A stretch of DNA of 5,871 nucleotides from Streptococcus sp. (GTDB lineage: Bacteria > Bacillota > Bacilli > Lactobacillales > Streptococcaceae). A model generated the notes under the pieces. The model was not told where the DNA came from. It ran no database searches and saw only the letters and a list, made by a program, of their open reading frames with translations. Below, one piece after another: positions 1 through 5,816 of the stretch (positions within the stretch are counted from its first letter, which is position 1; each line of letters opens with the position of its first letter). The stretch is taken from the NCBI GenBank assembly GCA_030825825.1, contig JAPJPE010000081.1, forward strand, positions 1 to 5,871, given 5' to 3'. Position numbers and translations under genes: made by a program.

Positions 1-83
1 AACATCCGACCGATGCTATCATAGAAGAACGAACTGCTTTCTTTGAAAAATTCGGTGTTCAAGCAGATTCACAGCTACAATGA
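1..83 (+). CDS. C-terminal tail of an unidentified protein (partial)
   Basis: An open frame enters from the left edge (full codons from base 3) and ends at TGA 81-83. The visible residues run from HPTDAIIEERTAFF to the end FGVQADSQLQ, about 26 amino acids, mainly a charged helix. Codon choice is ordinary for Streptococcus. The frame stops at the base of a strong intrinsic terminator, as expected for a real gene end. It converges on the GNAT gene with only 21 bp between the two stop codons. I do not recognise the family from so short a tail and assign no function. Confidence 0.6.
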   Translation, partial: HPTDAIIEERTAFFEKFGVQADSQLQ

Positions 84-117
84 AAAAACACTAAGATTGT
101 AACCTTAGTGTTTTTTT
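83..117. terminator. Bidirectional intrinsic terminator between two convergent genes
   Basis: CACTAAG (89-95) pairs with CTTAGTG (104-110) around an 8-nt loop. The stem is flanked by six A on the left (83-88) and seven T on the right (111-117), so it ends in a U-tract when read on either strand. It would terminate the + strand gene ending at 83 and the minus-strand acetyltransferase ending at 105. The acetyltransferase stop codon lies inside the stem, and its last two Lys codons are read from the A/T tract. Confidence 0.88.
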
Positions 118-731
118 AGTTCCTTCAAAAAATACCAACTGCCCATCTCAACTTGGTTAAAGCTAATCTCACTTGAATAGACTTCCTTGTAGCCATTTTT
201 CGTGTAAAAATAGACATTTCCTTTGGTATTGGTATAAAAGGCTAGTTTTTCCCCTTTGATTTCTTCCAAGAAAGGTTCAATTCCTTCTGTCATAAAGCGA
301 CTGCCATAGCCCTGCCGTTGGTGTTTAGGGGCGACTGCAAGAAGCATCAAATACCAATCAAAATCTACATTTTGCTCCAATTCCTTATCCGTGTCCTCCA
401 TAAATTTAAAGTAGGACAACATATTTTTCAAGGAAATAAACTTGAGCAAACCGAATCCCCCATTTAAGAGATAGGCCCGAAAAGGGATCGGTCCCTTTTG
501 CAACAAGGCAACTGCATAAATTTCATCATTTTTTTCTGCCACAAGGCAAATATGGTGCTTAAGAAAAACCTTTACCAGGATGCGCATCATTGCCTCAACA
601 AAGGCTGGGTATTGTTTGGGATCCCGAACCAAATCCTTGATAACTTTTAAAAATAGATAGTCCTCAAAGGCTGTACTGGCTACTCGAACCACCTGATCCA
701 GATCTGCTTTTTTTGCTTTTCTGTACTTCAT
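105..731 (-). CDS. GNAT-family N-acetyltransferase
   Basis: A 208-residue protein with the Gcn5-related acetyltransferase fold, expected to be cytosolic and to move an acetyl group from acetyl-CoA to an amine; the substrate is unknown. Motif A is clear: LAVAPKHQRQGYG (131-143) contains the Q/R-x-x-G-x-G pyrophosphate-binding loop QRQGYG at 138-143, preceded by the hydrophobic strand WYLMLLAV. Motif B follows at about 165-184 (FYTNTKGNVYFYTKNGYKEV), with the usual tyrosine and the NGY turn near the end of the fold. The length is somewhat above the typical 150-180 because of an extended helical region at about 28-120, a layout seen in puromycin-acetyltransferase-like GNATs. The ATG at 729-731 is preceded by AGGAGAG (735-741) at good spacing, which fixes the start. 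It lies 83 bp downstream of the PAP2 gene but appears to have its own promoter. It could act on a small molecule, an antibiotic or a protein; the sequence does not decide. Confidence 0.88.
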   Translation of the reverse strand: MKYRKAKKADLDQVVRVASTAFEDYLFLKVIKDLVRDPKQYPAFVEAMMRILVKVFLKHHICLVAEKNDEIYAVALLQKGPIPFRAYLLNGGFGLLKFISLKNMLSYFKFMEDTDKELEQNVDFDWYLMLLAVAPKHQRQGYGSRFMTEGIEPFLEEIKGEKLAFYTNTKGNVYFYTKNGYKEVYSSEISFNQVEMGSWYFLKELKKH

Positions 732-766
732 CTTCTCTCCTATTCTAAGTCCACTTTCCAGTATAC

Positions 767-795
767 ACTATCCCTCGCTCTTAGACAAAGGTCAA
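767..795 (-). promoter_or_regulatory. Probable sigma-70 promoter of the acetyltransferase gene
   Basis: Read on the minus strand, TTGACC (790-795, 5/6 match to the -35) is followed after 17 bp by GATAGT (767-772, 4/6 match to the -10). A better-looking TATACT (760-765) lies further downstream, but it is 24 bp from this -35 and would need a different partner. No terminator hairpin is visible between the PAP2 stop (815) and here, so read-through from the PAP2 gene may add to expression. Confidence 0.5.
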
Positions 796-814
796 TTTTT
801 AGGAATTTGTTCAT

Positions 815-1330
815 TCAAGCCAGCAAAAAGAGTCCTCCCCAGACGAGTCCCAATCCCCAAGCGACGAGGACATCCTTGGGATAATGAACCCCTCCAAGAA
901 CTCGGACAAGGGCTAATAGAAGAGATAGGAGCATGGAGCATATTCCTAGCGGAAGCGACAACTGGCAGACACACATGGAGATAATGGTGGCCGAAAAAAC
1001 ATGTCGGCTAGGAAAGGAATGTCCGGATGAATTCTTTTCTAATAAGGGTTGAATCTCCCATTTCTCATAAGGTCTCGGAACATTGACCCAATGACGAAAG
1101 AGGCTAAACAAGACAAAACCCGAAGCAGGGATCCAGATAAAAGGCCAGATTCCTCCAAGCGAAGTTTTCTTTAAAAACAGCCAACAAAAAACCATTCCGT
1201 AGACGCCTGGCATCACAAGCGTCAAGATTCGATTCATCCGTTTAAGGACCTGTATCCGACTTGGTTTTTTCGTAAAAGGCAAGGTTAGCCAACGATAAAA
1301 TTTTGGATAATCGTGAAGGTTACGCTTCAT
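815..1330 (-). CDS. PAP2-family membrane phosphatase
   Basis: A 171-residue integral membrane protein of the type 2 phosphatidic acid phosphatase superfamily. This family removes phosphate from lipid phosphates such as phosphatidate or undecaprenyl pyrophosphate at the outer face of the membrane. All three signature blocks are present: C1 as R79-x6-R86-P87 (usually Lys-x6-Arg-Pro, here Arg first), C2 as SSGHSFPSRH (101-110) with the acid His104, and C3 as R143-x5-H149-x3-D153 with the nucleophile His149. Hydrophobic segments lie at about 36-53, 59-78, 112-128, 129-146 and 154-171, as in the bacterial family. An upstream in-frame ATG at 1351 would add seven residues, but it has no Shine-Dalgarno and lies only about 10 nt from the predicted transcript start. 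ATG 1330 has AGGAG (1338-1342) at 7 nt and is preferred. The exact substrate (undecaprenyl pyrophosphate recycling or phosphatidylglycerol phosphate) cannot be told from sequence. Confidence 0.87.
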   Translation of the reverse strand: MKRNLHDYPKFYRWLTLPFTKKPSRIQVLKRMNRILTLVMPGVYGMVFCWLFLKKTSLGGIWPFIWIPASGFVLFSLFRHWVNVPRPYEKWEIQPLLEKNSSGHSFPSRHVFSATIISMCVCQLSLPLGICSMLLSLLLALVRVLGGVHYPKDVLVAWGLGLVWGGLFLLA

Positions 1331-1337
1331 GTTGGCA

Positions 1338-1342
1338 CTCCT
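1338..1342 (-). promoter_or_regulatory. Ribosome binding site that sets the PAP2 start
   Basis: AGGAG on the minus strand, 7 nt before ATG 1330. It lies inside the longer open frame that begins at ATG 1351, so the longer start would put the only good Shine-Dalgarno within the coding region. This is the main reason for the shorter 171-residue product. Confidence 0.75.
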
Positions 1343-1368
1343 GTCTTTCATCTCATTTTTGTACTACT

Positions 1369-1398
1369 AGTATACGCGATCCTAAGAAAACCTGTCAA
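1369..1398 (-). promoter_or_regulatory. Strong sigma-70 promoter of the PAP2 gene with A-tract upstream
   Basis: On the minus strand, a perfect -35 TTGACA (1393-1398) is separated by 18 bp from the -10 TATACT (1369-1374, 5/6). Transcription should start near 1362, giving a short leader of about 30 nt to ATG 1330. Just upstream of the -35 (about 1403-1437) the minus strand is almost pure purine with runs of A, which resembles an UP element that boosts RNA polymerase binding. Confidence 0.78.
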
Positions 1399-1511
1399 GC
1401 AAGGCTTCTTTTTTATTGTTTCTTTCTTCTTTTTTTATACAACCGCTATTCCTTTTTTTGCTTTTATCAATTTTATGTCTCCAAGAAACCTCTTTTCCAT
1501 TACTATTATCG
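1399..1511. other. Gene-free A/T-rich tract upstream of the PAP2 promoter
   Basis: This part of the 384-bp gap between rcrQ and the PAP2 gene is rich in pyrimidines on the + strand, with runs of T at 1409-1414, 1430-1436 and 1453-1459. Short + strand frames crossing it encode only Phe/Leu-rich strings that come from the T runs, and they have no ribosome binding site. I see no gene here. Its proximal part may act as the UP element of the PAP2 promoter. Confidence 0.55.
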
Positions 1512-1517
1512 ATAAAG

Positions 1518-1699
1518 AAATGAGGCTGGGACAAAAGTCCTAGCCTCTCAATTATTTTTGGATTGTCGAGCAAGACGCAGTGGTTGAGTGGGCTCTACTA
1601 CGCTGATTTCATCAGCTTTACAGCCCTACTCAACTGTGCGGAGGTGGGACGACGAAATCGAATTCTAACGAATTACCGATTTCTGTCCCACTCTCATTT
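1518..1699. repeat. MITE-like intergenic repeat with terminal inverted repeats
   Basis: The ends are 15-bp inverted repeats with 13 matches: AAATGAGGCTGGGAC (1518-1532) against GTCCCACTCTCATTT (1685-1699). Three hairpins lie in tandem inside. The first is 1522-1547, an 11-bp stem with one G-T pair and loop AAAA. The second is 1583-1634, GTTGAGTGGGCT against AGCCCTACTCAAC with one bulge, capped by the perfect hairpin GCTGAT-TTC-ATCAGC at 1602-1616. The third is 1644-1691, GTGGGAC/GTCCCAC enclosing GAAATCG/CGATTTC and AATTC/GAATT. The small size, the inverted ends and the absence of a gene fit a miniature inverted-repeat element. From memory, repeats containing GAGGCTGGGAC are frequent between genes in mitis/sanguinis-group streptococci; I cannot confirm copy number here. 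No clear target-site duplication is visible. Confidence 0.72.
1522..1547 (-). terminator. Possible terminator of the rcrRPQ transcript, inside the repeat
   Basis: The 11-bp G/C-rich stem GAGGCTAGGAC/GTCCCAGCCTC (minus-strand sense) with a TTTT loop is followed on the minus strand by ATTTCTTTAT. It is the best terminator-like structure downstream of rcrQ, about 190 nt after the stop codon. On the + strand the same stem is followed by an A/T stretch with TTTTT, but no + strand gene lies upstream of it. The U-tract is imperfect, so efficiency is uncertain. Confidence 0.45.
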
Positions 1700-1735
1700 T
1701 TTCACTTTATATGTTACGCCCTTTGTATCTTGTTG

Positions 1736-3496
1736 TTACGCCACTTCTTCTGTGAATTGGCTATTGTAGAGGTCGGCATAAAATCCATTTTGGCTCATGA
1801 GTTCTTGGTGGTTGCCTTGCTCGATAATATTTCCATCTTTCATCACGAGAATTAGATCCGCATTACGGATAGTGGACAAGCGATGGGCAATCACAAAGGA
1901 AGTTCGGCCTTCCATGAGTTTGTCCATGGCTTTTTGAATCAACTCTTCTGTACGGGTATCGACAGATGAGGTTGCTTCATCCAAGATAAGAAGCGGAGCA
2001 TCCTTCAAGAGGGCACGCGCAATGGTCAAGAGTTGCTTTTGACCAACGGACAAGGTCACTGAATCATCTAATACAGTATCATAGCCATTCGGCAAGGTCC
2101 GAATAAAGTGATGGACCCCAACCGCTCGGGTTGCTGCTTCCACCGCTTCGTCTGAAATATCCGTTTGATTGAAGACCAGGTTTTCCCGAATGGTCCCCTC
2201 AAATAGCCAGGTATCTTGCAAGACCATCGAAAAGGCATCATGAACTTCTTCTCGGCTCATGGCCTTAGTATCCACACCATCGATGGTAATTTTACCAGCT
2301 TGAATGTCGTAAAAACGCATCAAGAGATTGACCATGGTCGTCTTACCTGCACCTGTCGGACCAACAATGGCCACTTTTTGTCCAGGCTTCGCTTCAGCTG
2401 TAAAGTCATGGATAATGGTCTTATCTGGTGAATAGCCAAAGCGCACATGTTCAAAGGTGACATGTCCTTTTGGCTCATCCAATTGGCGAGTTTTTTGAGA
2501 TTCGTCTTCCATTTCTTCTTCATTTAAGAATTCAAAGACACGCCCCATAGCAGCACTAGCTGATTGCAATTGGGTAATTCCTTGGGCCATTTGACCAATT
2601 GGTTGGGTAAAGATGCGGACATAGGTCATAAAGGCCACAATGGTCCCGATGGTAATGTCTCCATTAATGGTGAGGACAGCCCCAACGATACAGACCATGA
2701 CATAGCCGAAATTCCCTACAAACTGCATCAAGGGCATCATGATCCCAGAGAAGAATTGGGATTTCCACATGCTATGGTACAAATCTTGGTTGATGGCATC
2801 AAAATGATTTTTGGCTTGGTGACGGCCATTGTAGGAAATGACGATATTGTGGCCACTATAGATTTCTTCAACATAGCCTGAAACTTTGGCAAGGTTGTCC
2901 TGTTGTTGCTTAAAGAGAGGCTGGCTCTTGACCATAATGATGCTGGAAAGAGCAAAACCTGCAAAGACGGACACAATCGCTGTCACCGCCAAGTGCCAGT
3001 CCGTCTTAAACATCATAAGGATGGAGCCAATCAATAAGACAATAGAAGAGACCATTTGAACCAAGCTTTGGTTAAAGGATTGGGTCATCAAATCCACGTC
3101 ATTGGTCACACGAGACAAGGTATCTCCTTGTTCATGGCTATCAAAATATTGGAGGGGCACGCGATTGATCTTTTCAGCGATGGCATTGCGCAAGCGTTCT
3201 GCAAAGCGCTGAATAATCGTTGAGATAATGAAACTACTGCTGTAGGACACCAGTGCTCCAACTCCATAAAGGATGGCTAAGGTCAGGGCAATCGAAGTGA
3301 TCTTGTCAATATCAATGGCTCCTCCCATCCCTTTTGTAATGGTATCTGTGATTTCTTTTAACTTATCCGGTCCAATAACCGTGATAATACTCGATACGAT
3401 CGAAAAGAGGATAGCAACTAGGAAAAATAGGTGGAAGCCCTTCAAATAGGGAGAAAGTTGTCTCCAAAGGGACGATTCTTGTTTTGTTTTATGCAT
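1736..3496 (-). CDS. rcrQ: ABC exporter half-transporter, consensus-ATPase subunit (RcrQ-like)
   Basis: A 586-residue type IV ABC exporter subunit: a six-helix transmembrane domain (about 1-325; clear hydrophobic segments at 22-42, 66-92, 147-164, 168-188, 255-276 and about 280-297), then a nucleotide-binding domain. Motifs are Walker A GPTGAGKTT (379-387, Lys385), Q-loop Gln427, signature LSVGQ (482-486, Val where Gly is usual), Walker B ILDE with catalytic Glu507, and H-switch His538. It should pair with the preceding subunit to pump an unknown substrate out of the cell. ATG 3494-3496 is chosen because AAGGAGG (3506-3512) sits upstream at normal spacing. The reading frame is open further upstream (to an ATG at 3559), but that stretch overlaps the 3' end of rcrP and has no exporter-like sequence. 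The start overlaps the rcrP stop by 8 bp, implying translational coupling. The symbol rests on operon order and sizes matching S. mutans rcrRPQ. Confidence 0.9.
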   Translation of the reverse strand: MHKTKQESSLWRQLSPYLKGFHLFFLVAILFSIVSSIITVIGPDKLKEITDTITKGMGGAIDIDKITSIALTLAILYGVGALVSYSSSFIISTIIQRFAERLRNAIAEKINRVPLQYFDSHEQGDTLSRVTNDVDLMTQSFNQSLVQMVSSIVLLIGSILMMFKTDWHLAVTAIVSVFAGFALSSIIMVKSQPLFKQQQDNLAKVSGYVEEIYSGHNIVISYNGRHQAKNHFDAINQDLYHSMWKSQFFSGIMMPLMQFVGNFGYVMVCIVGAVLTINGDITIGTIVAFMTYVRIFTQPIGQMAQGITQLQSASAAMGRVFEFLNEEEMEDESQKTRQLDEPKGHVTFEHVRFGYSPDKTIIHDFTAEAKPGQKVAIVGPTGAGKTTMVNLLMRFYDIQAGKITIDGVDTKAMSREEVHDAFSMVLQDTWLFEGTIRENLVFNQTDISDEAVEAATRAVGVHHFIRTLPNGYDTVLDDSVTLSVGQKQLLTIARALLKDAPLLILDEATSSVDTRTEELIQKAMDKLMEGRTSFVIAHRLSTIRNADLILVMKDGNIIEQGNHQELMSQNGFYADLYNSQFTEEVA

Positions 3497-5291
3497 GTTC
3501 CAACTCCTCCTTAGACAATTGTGAATAGGCAATTTCTTGATAGACTTCATTGGTCGCAAGCAATTCTTTGTGGGTGCCTTGACCGACGACCTTCCCTTGA
3601 TCCAAGACCAAAATCAAATCCGCATCCATAATAGTCGAAATCCGTTGGGCAACGATCAATTTGGTCGTATCTGCCAGCTCTTCTTTCAGGGCTTGGCGCA
3701 AGATACGATCCGTTTTGTAATCCAGGGCTGAGAAGGAATCATCAAAGATGAGGATCTCGGGCTTACGTGCCAGGGCACGCGCAATGGCCAAACGTTGACG
3801 TTGTCCTCCAGAGAAGTTGCTTCCTCCTTGCGCTACTTCTGTATCCAAGCCCTTCTCTTTTGTGGCAACAAACTCTTTGGCTTGGGCCAATTCAAGAGCT
3901 TTCCAGATGGCTTCATCCTCTAATTTTCCTTGACTACTTTCTCCAAATTCCATATTGGAGCGAATCGTGCCGCTAAAGAGCACTGCTTTTTGGGGAATGT
4001 AGCCGACTTTATTGTTCAATTCTTGGTGGCTATAATCCTTGACATTCACCCCATCCACTAAGATCTTTCCTTCTGTCGCATCGTAAAAACGCGGGATTAA
4101 ATTGACCAAAGTGGATTTACCAGAACCAGTTGATCCAATGAAGGCAACGGTTTGTCCTTTCTGAGCTGAGAAGGTCACGTGCTCAATCACAGCACGGGAA
4201 GTCCGTCCATATCGGAAGGAAACATCTTGGAATTCTACGGTACCTGGTTGGTCTGTTTTTTCTTTTGACTCACTTGGAAAGGCTACAGACGGTTCAAGAG
4301 CCAAGACCTGATTAATCCGTTTTGCGGATACCATGGCACGAGGAAGAATAATCAAGATGGCCACCATCATCATAAAGCCAATGACAACCTGCATAGCGTA
4401 AGAAGAGAAGGTGATCATATCTGAGAAGACCTTGGTCCGATCCGCTAAGGCAGAACTCACAGCAAGCTTTGTAGGATTTGTTGGCATGGCGATATCATTG
4501 ATCAAGTGCGCCCCAATCCAGTAGATAGCAAGGGTCAACCCACTTGATACCACTGTCATGACAGGGTTCATCAGAGACATCAAACGATAAACAAAGAGAT
4601 TTAGACGGGTTAAGCCCTTGTTTTCAGTCTGGAATTTTTCATTTTGATAAGCTTCTGCATTGTAAGCACGAACGACCCGCACCCCAGTCAAACTCTCCCG
4701 TGTCGCCGCATTCAAAGCATCGGTCAAACCTTGAACCTTTTGCTGGCGCGGAAAGGCAATAAGAACCAGAACAGATAGCAGAATCAAGACCATCAAGACC
4801 GCAATCCCAACAGACGTTGTCCAAGCATCGCTCTTGCCCCAAATCTTGGTCAAAGCCCAAATTGCCATAATGGGACCACGCGTCACGACTTGCATCCCCA
4901 TCACAATCATGATTTGCAATTGAGTCAAATCGTTGGTCGTCCGGGTCAAGAGAGAGGGAACAGAGAATTTCTTGATCTCGGCATCAGAGTAATCCATCAC
5001 TTGATGGAAAATCTCTCCTCGAAGTCGCGTCGTAAAGCTGGCAGCGACTCGTGACGCTAAAAAGCCAACAAGGACTGCCATCAAAAAGCTTCCAAAAGAG
5101 AAGAGCAACATCTTGCTTCCCGGATCCATGATATCAGAAACCTTGGTCCCATCCTTGGCTAAGAGGGTTGTGATATCGGATAAGTATTCAGGAGTCTTTA
5201 AATCCATCCAAACAGCCAGACAGATAAAGACCGTACTAAGGGCAATCATGCCCCATTCTTTGGCAGTTAACCGCCGAAACATATTGATCAT
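3489..5291 (-). CDS. rcrP: ABC exporter half-transporter, degenerate-site subunit (RcrP-like)
   Basis: A 600-residue exporter subunit with a transmembrane domain (about 1-320; hydrophobic segments near 15-30, 60-80, 125-147, 160-180, 245-264 and 298-317) and a C-terminal nucleotide-binding domain. Walker A is GSTGSGKST (386-394, Lys392), the Q-loop Gln is 434, and the signature is canonical FSGGQ (493-497). Walker B reads IFDD, so the catalytic Glu is Asp518. The H-switch His is replaced by Gln549 (VAQRIST). These changes mark the subunit that carries the non-hydrolysing Walker A/B face in heterodimeric exporters such as BmrCD, LmrCD and TM287/288. ATG 5291 has AAAGGAG (5298-5304) at 6 nt and forms an ATGA overlap with the rcrR stop; a second in-frame ATG at 5282 is too far from the ribosome binding site. 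The substrate is unknown: drugs, peptides or lipids are all possible for this family. Length is normal. Confidence 0.9.
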   Translation of the reverse strand: MINMFRRLTAKEWGMIALSTVFICLAVWMDLKTPEYLSDITTLLAKDGTKVSDIMDPGSKMLLFSFGSFLMAVLVGFLASRVAASFTTRLRGEIFHQVMDYSDAEIKKFSVPSLLTRTTNDLTQLQIMIVMGMQVVTRGPIMAIWALTKIWGKSDAWTTSVGIAVLMVLILLSVLVLIAFPRQQKVQGLTDALNAATRESLTGVRVVRAYNAEAYQNEKFQTENKGLTRLNLFVYRLMSLMNPVMTVVSSGLTLAIYWIGAHLINDIAMPTNPTKLAVSSALADRTKVFSDMITFSSYAMQVVIGFMMMVAILIILPRAMVSAKRINQVLALEPSVAFPSESKEKTDQPGTVEFQDVSFRYGRTSRAVIEHVTFSAQKGQTVAFIGSTGSGKSTLVNLIPRFYDATEGKILVDGVNVKDYSHQELNNKVGYIPQKAVLFSGTIRSNMEFGESSQGKLEDEAIWKALELAQAKEFVATKEKGLDTEVAQGGSNFSGGQRQRLAIARALARKPEILIFDDSFSALDYKTDRILRQALKEELADTTKLIVAQRISTIMDADLILVLDQGKVVGQGTHKELLATNEVYQEIAYSQLSKEELEHA

Positions 5292-5734
5292 TCCTCGCTC
5301 CTTTTTTTCATGTTCTCATAAAATTGATGCATGACCTTGAAAAAGATGGTCAAATCTTCTTCTGATACACCAGTCATCATATCCTGGTCTACTTCTTCAA
5401 AGAATTGTTTCATGTCATTCAATTTGTCTTTTACACTGTCTGTTAGGTAGACATACTTGGCACGTTTATCGGTTGGACTAGGCTCTAAATAAATAAAGCC
5501 ATTTTTCTCCATGCGCTTGATCAGGTTACTCGTCACTGATTTTGCGATATGAAGTTCCTGCTCAACATCCCGAATCAAGGTCACTTTTCCCTCCTTTTCA
5601 CGATGAGATAAGAAGCTCAATACCTGACCTTGGGGTCCTGCGCTAAATTCAAGCCCCTGCTTCTTGGCCTCTCTTTCTACCATGAGGTGAATGAGATGGC
5701 CGATCTTTTTAAATTCTAGTAAAGGTTTGTCCAT
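5288..5734 (-). CDS. rcrR: MarR-family transcriptional regulator (RcrR-like)
   Basis: A 148-residue MarR-type winged helix-turn-helix protein, expected to be a dimer that represses its own operon and loses DNA affinity on binding a ligand or on oxidation. N- and C-terminal helices (about 5-27 and 100-145) would form the dimer interface. The DNA-binding domain spans about 34-98, with the recognition helix near 64-78 (IAKSVTSNLIKRMEK) and the wing marked by the family pattern D89-K-R followed by YVYLT. There is no cysteine, so thiol-based sensing as in OhrR is unlikely. ATG 5734 is chosen because GGAGG (5740-5744) lies 5 nt before it; ATG 5737 is only 2 nt away, and a TTG at 5746 lies upstream of the site. 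It is the first gene of the operon, its stop overlaps the rcrP start by 4 bp, and a large palindrome covers its promoter. The symbol is by analogy with S. mutans rcrR. Confidence 0.87.
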   Translation of the reverse strand: MDKPLLEFKKIGHLIHLMVEREAKKQGLEFSAGPQGQVLSFLSHREKEGKVTLIRDVEQELHIAKSVTSNLIKRMEKNGFIYLEPSPTDKRAKYVYLTDSVKDKLNDMKQFFEEVDQDMMTGVSEEDLTIFFKVMHQFYENMKKRSEE

Positions 5735-5744
5735 CATTTCCTCC

Positions 5745-5788
5745 AAATAGTTCTCTTAAGAACTTTAAAGTTACTATGAGAACTATTT
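5745..5788. promoter_or_regulatory. 44-bp palindromic operator, likely MarR-type repressor binding site
   Basis: One imperfect palindrome with 19 of 22 positions symmetric about 5766/5767. The outer arms AAATAGTTCTC (5745-5755) and GAGAACTATTT (5778-5788) are perfect, and the centre AACTTTAAAGTT (5761-5772) is perfect. It can be read as two back-to-back elements of the form TAGTTCT-n6-AACTTT (5748-5766 and, inverted, 5767-5785), enough for two MarR dimers side by side. It covers the -10, the transcription start and the leader, and ends right against the rcrR ribosome binding site. Repression by RcrR itself is inferred from position and family. Confidence 0.72.
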
Positions 5789-5812
5789 TAACACAAAAAA
5801 GATCCCTGTCAA
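5785..5812 (-). promoter_or_regulatory. Promoter of the rcrRPQ-like operon
   Basis: On the minus strand, a perfect -35 TTGACA (5807-5812) is followed after 16 bp by TAAAAT (5785-5790, 5/6 to the -10). The -10 has an upstream TG one base away (TGTTAAAAT), which makes it an extended -10. Transcription should begin near 5778, giving a leader of about 44 nt. The -10 overlaps the edge of the 44-bp palindrome, so a bound repressor would block RNA polymerase. Confidence 0.8.
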
Positions 5813-5816
5813 GAAA

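Noticed and set aside
760..765. TATACT as -10 of the acetyltransferase promoter
   Set aside because: It matches the -10 well, but the only good -35 (TTGACC, 790-795) is 24 bp away, outside the working range. GATAGT at 17 bp was preferred.
1265..1276. A ComX box-like TACGAAAA on the minus strand
   Set aside because: It differs from the TACGAATA core, lies inside the PAP2 coding region and is followed by no gene start, so chance is the simplest explanation.
1313..1543. A + strand open frame of 76 codons, Phe-rich, over the PAP2 promoter region
   Set aside because: It starts inside the PAP2 gene on the opposite strand, has no ribosome binding site, and its hydrophobic look comes from T runs. 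Its last residues are read from the repeat element.
1563..1769. A + strand frame of 68 codons across the repeat
   Set aside because: It is made almost wholly of the hairpin repeat and ends inside rcrQ on the other strand. Such frames are often annotated as short hypothetical proteins in streptococci but have no support here.
2564..2881. A + strand frame of 105 codons within rcrQ
   Set aside because: It is antisense to the transmembrane region of rcrQ, with a His/Asp/Gly-rich composition typical of a reverse-strand shadow and no ribosome binding site.
3497..3559. N-terminal extension of rcrQ from ATG 3559
   Set aside because: The extra 21 residues overlap the rcrP coding end, do not resemble an exporter N-terminus and have no ribosome binding site. 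ATG 3496 has a near-perfect one.
5735..5746. Longer rcrR start at TTG 5746 or ATG 5737
   Set aside because: The GGAGG at 5740-5744 would lie inside or only 2 nt before these starts; ATG 5734 has the proper 5-nt spacing.
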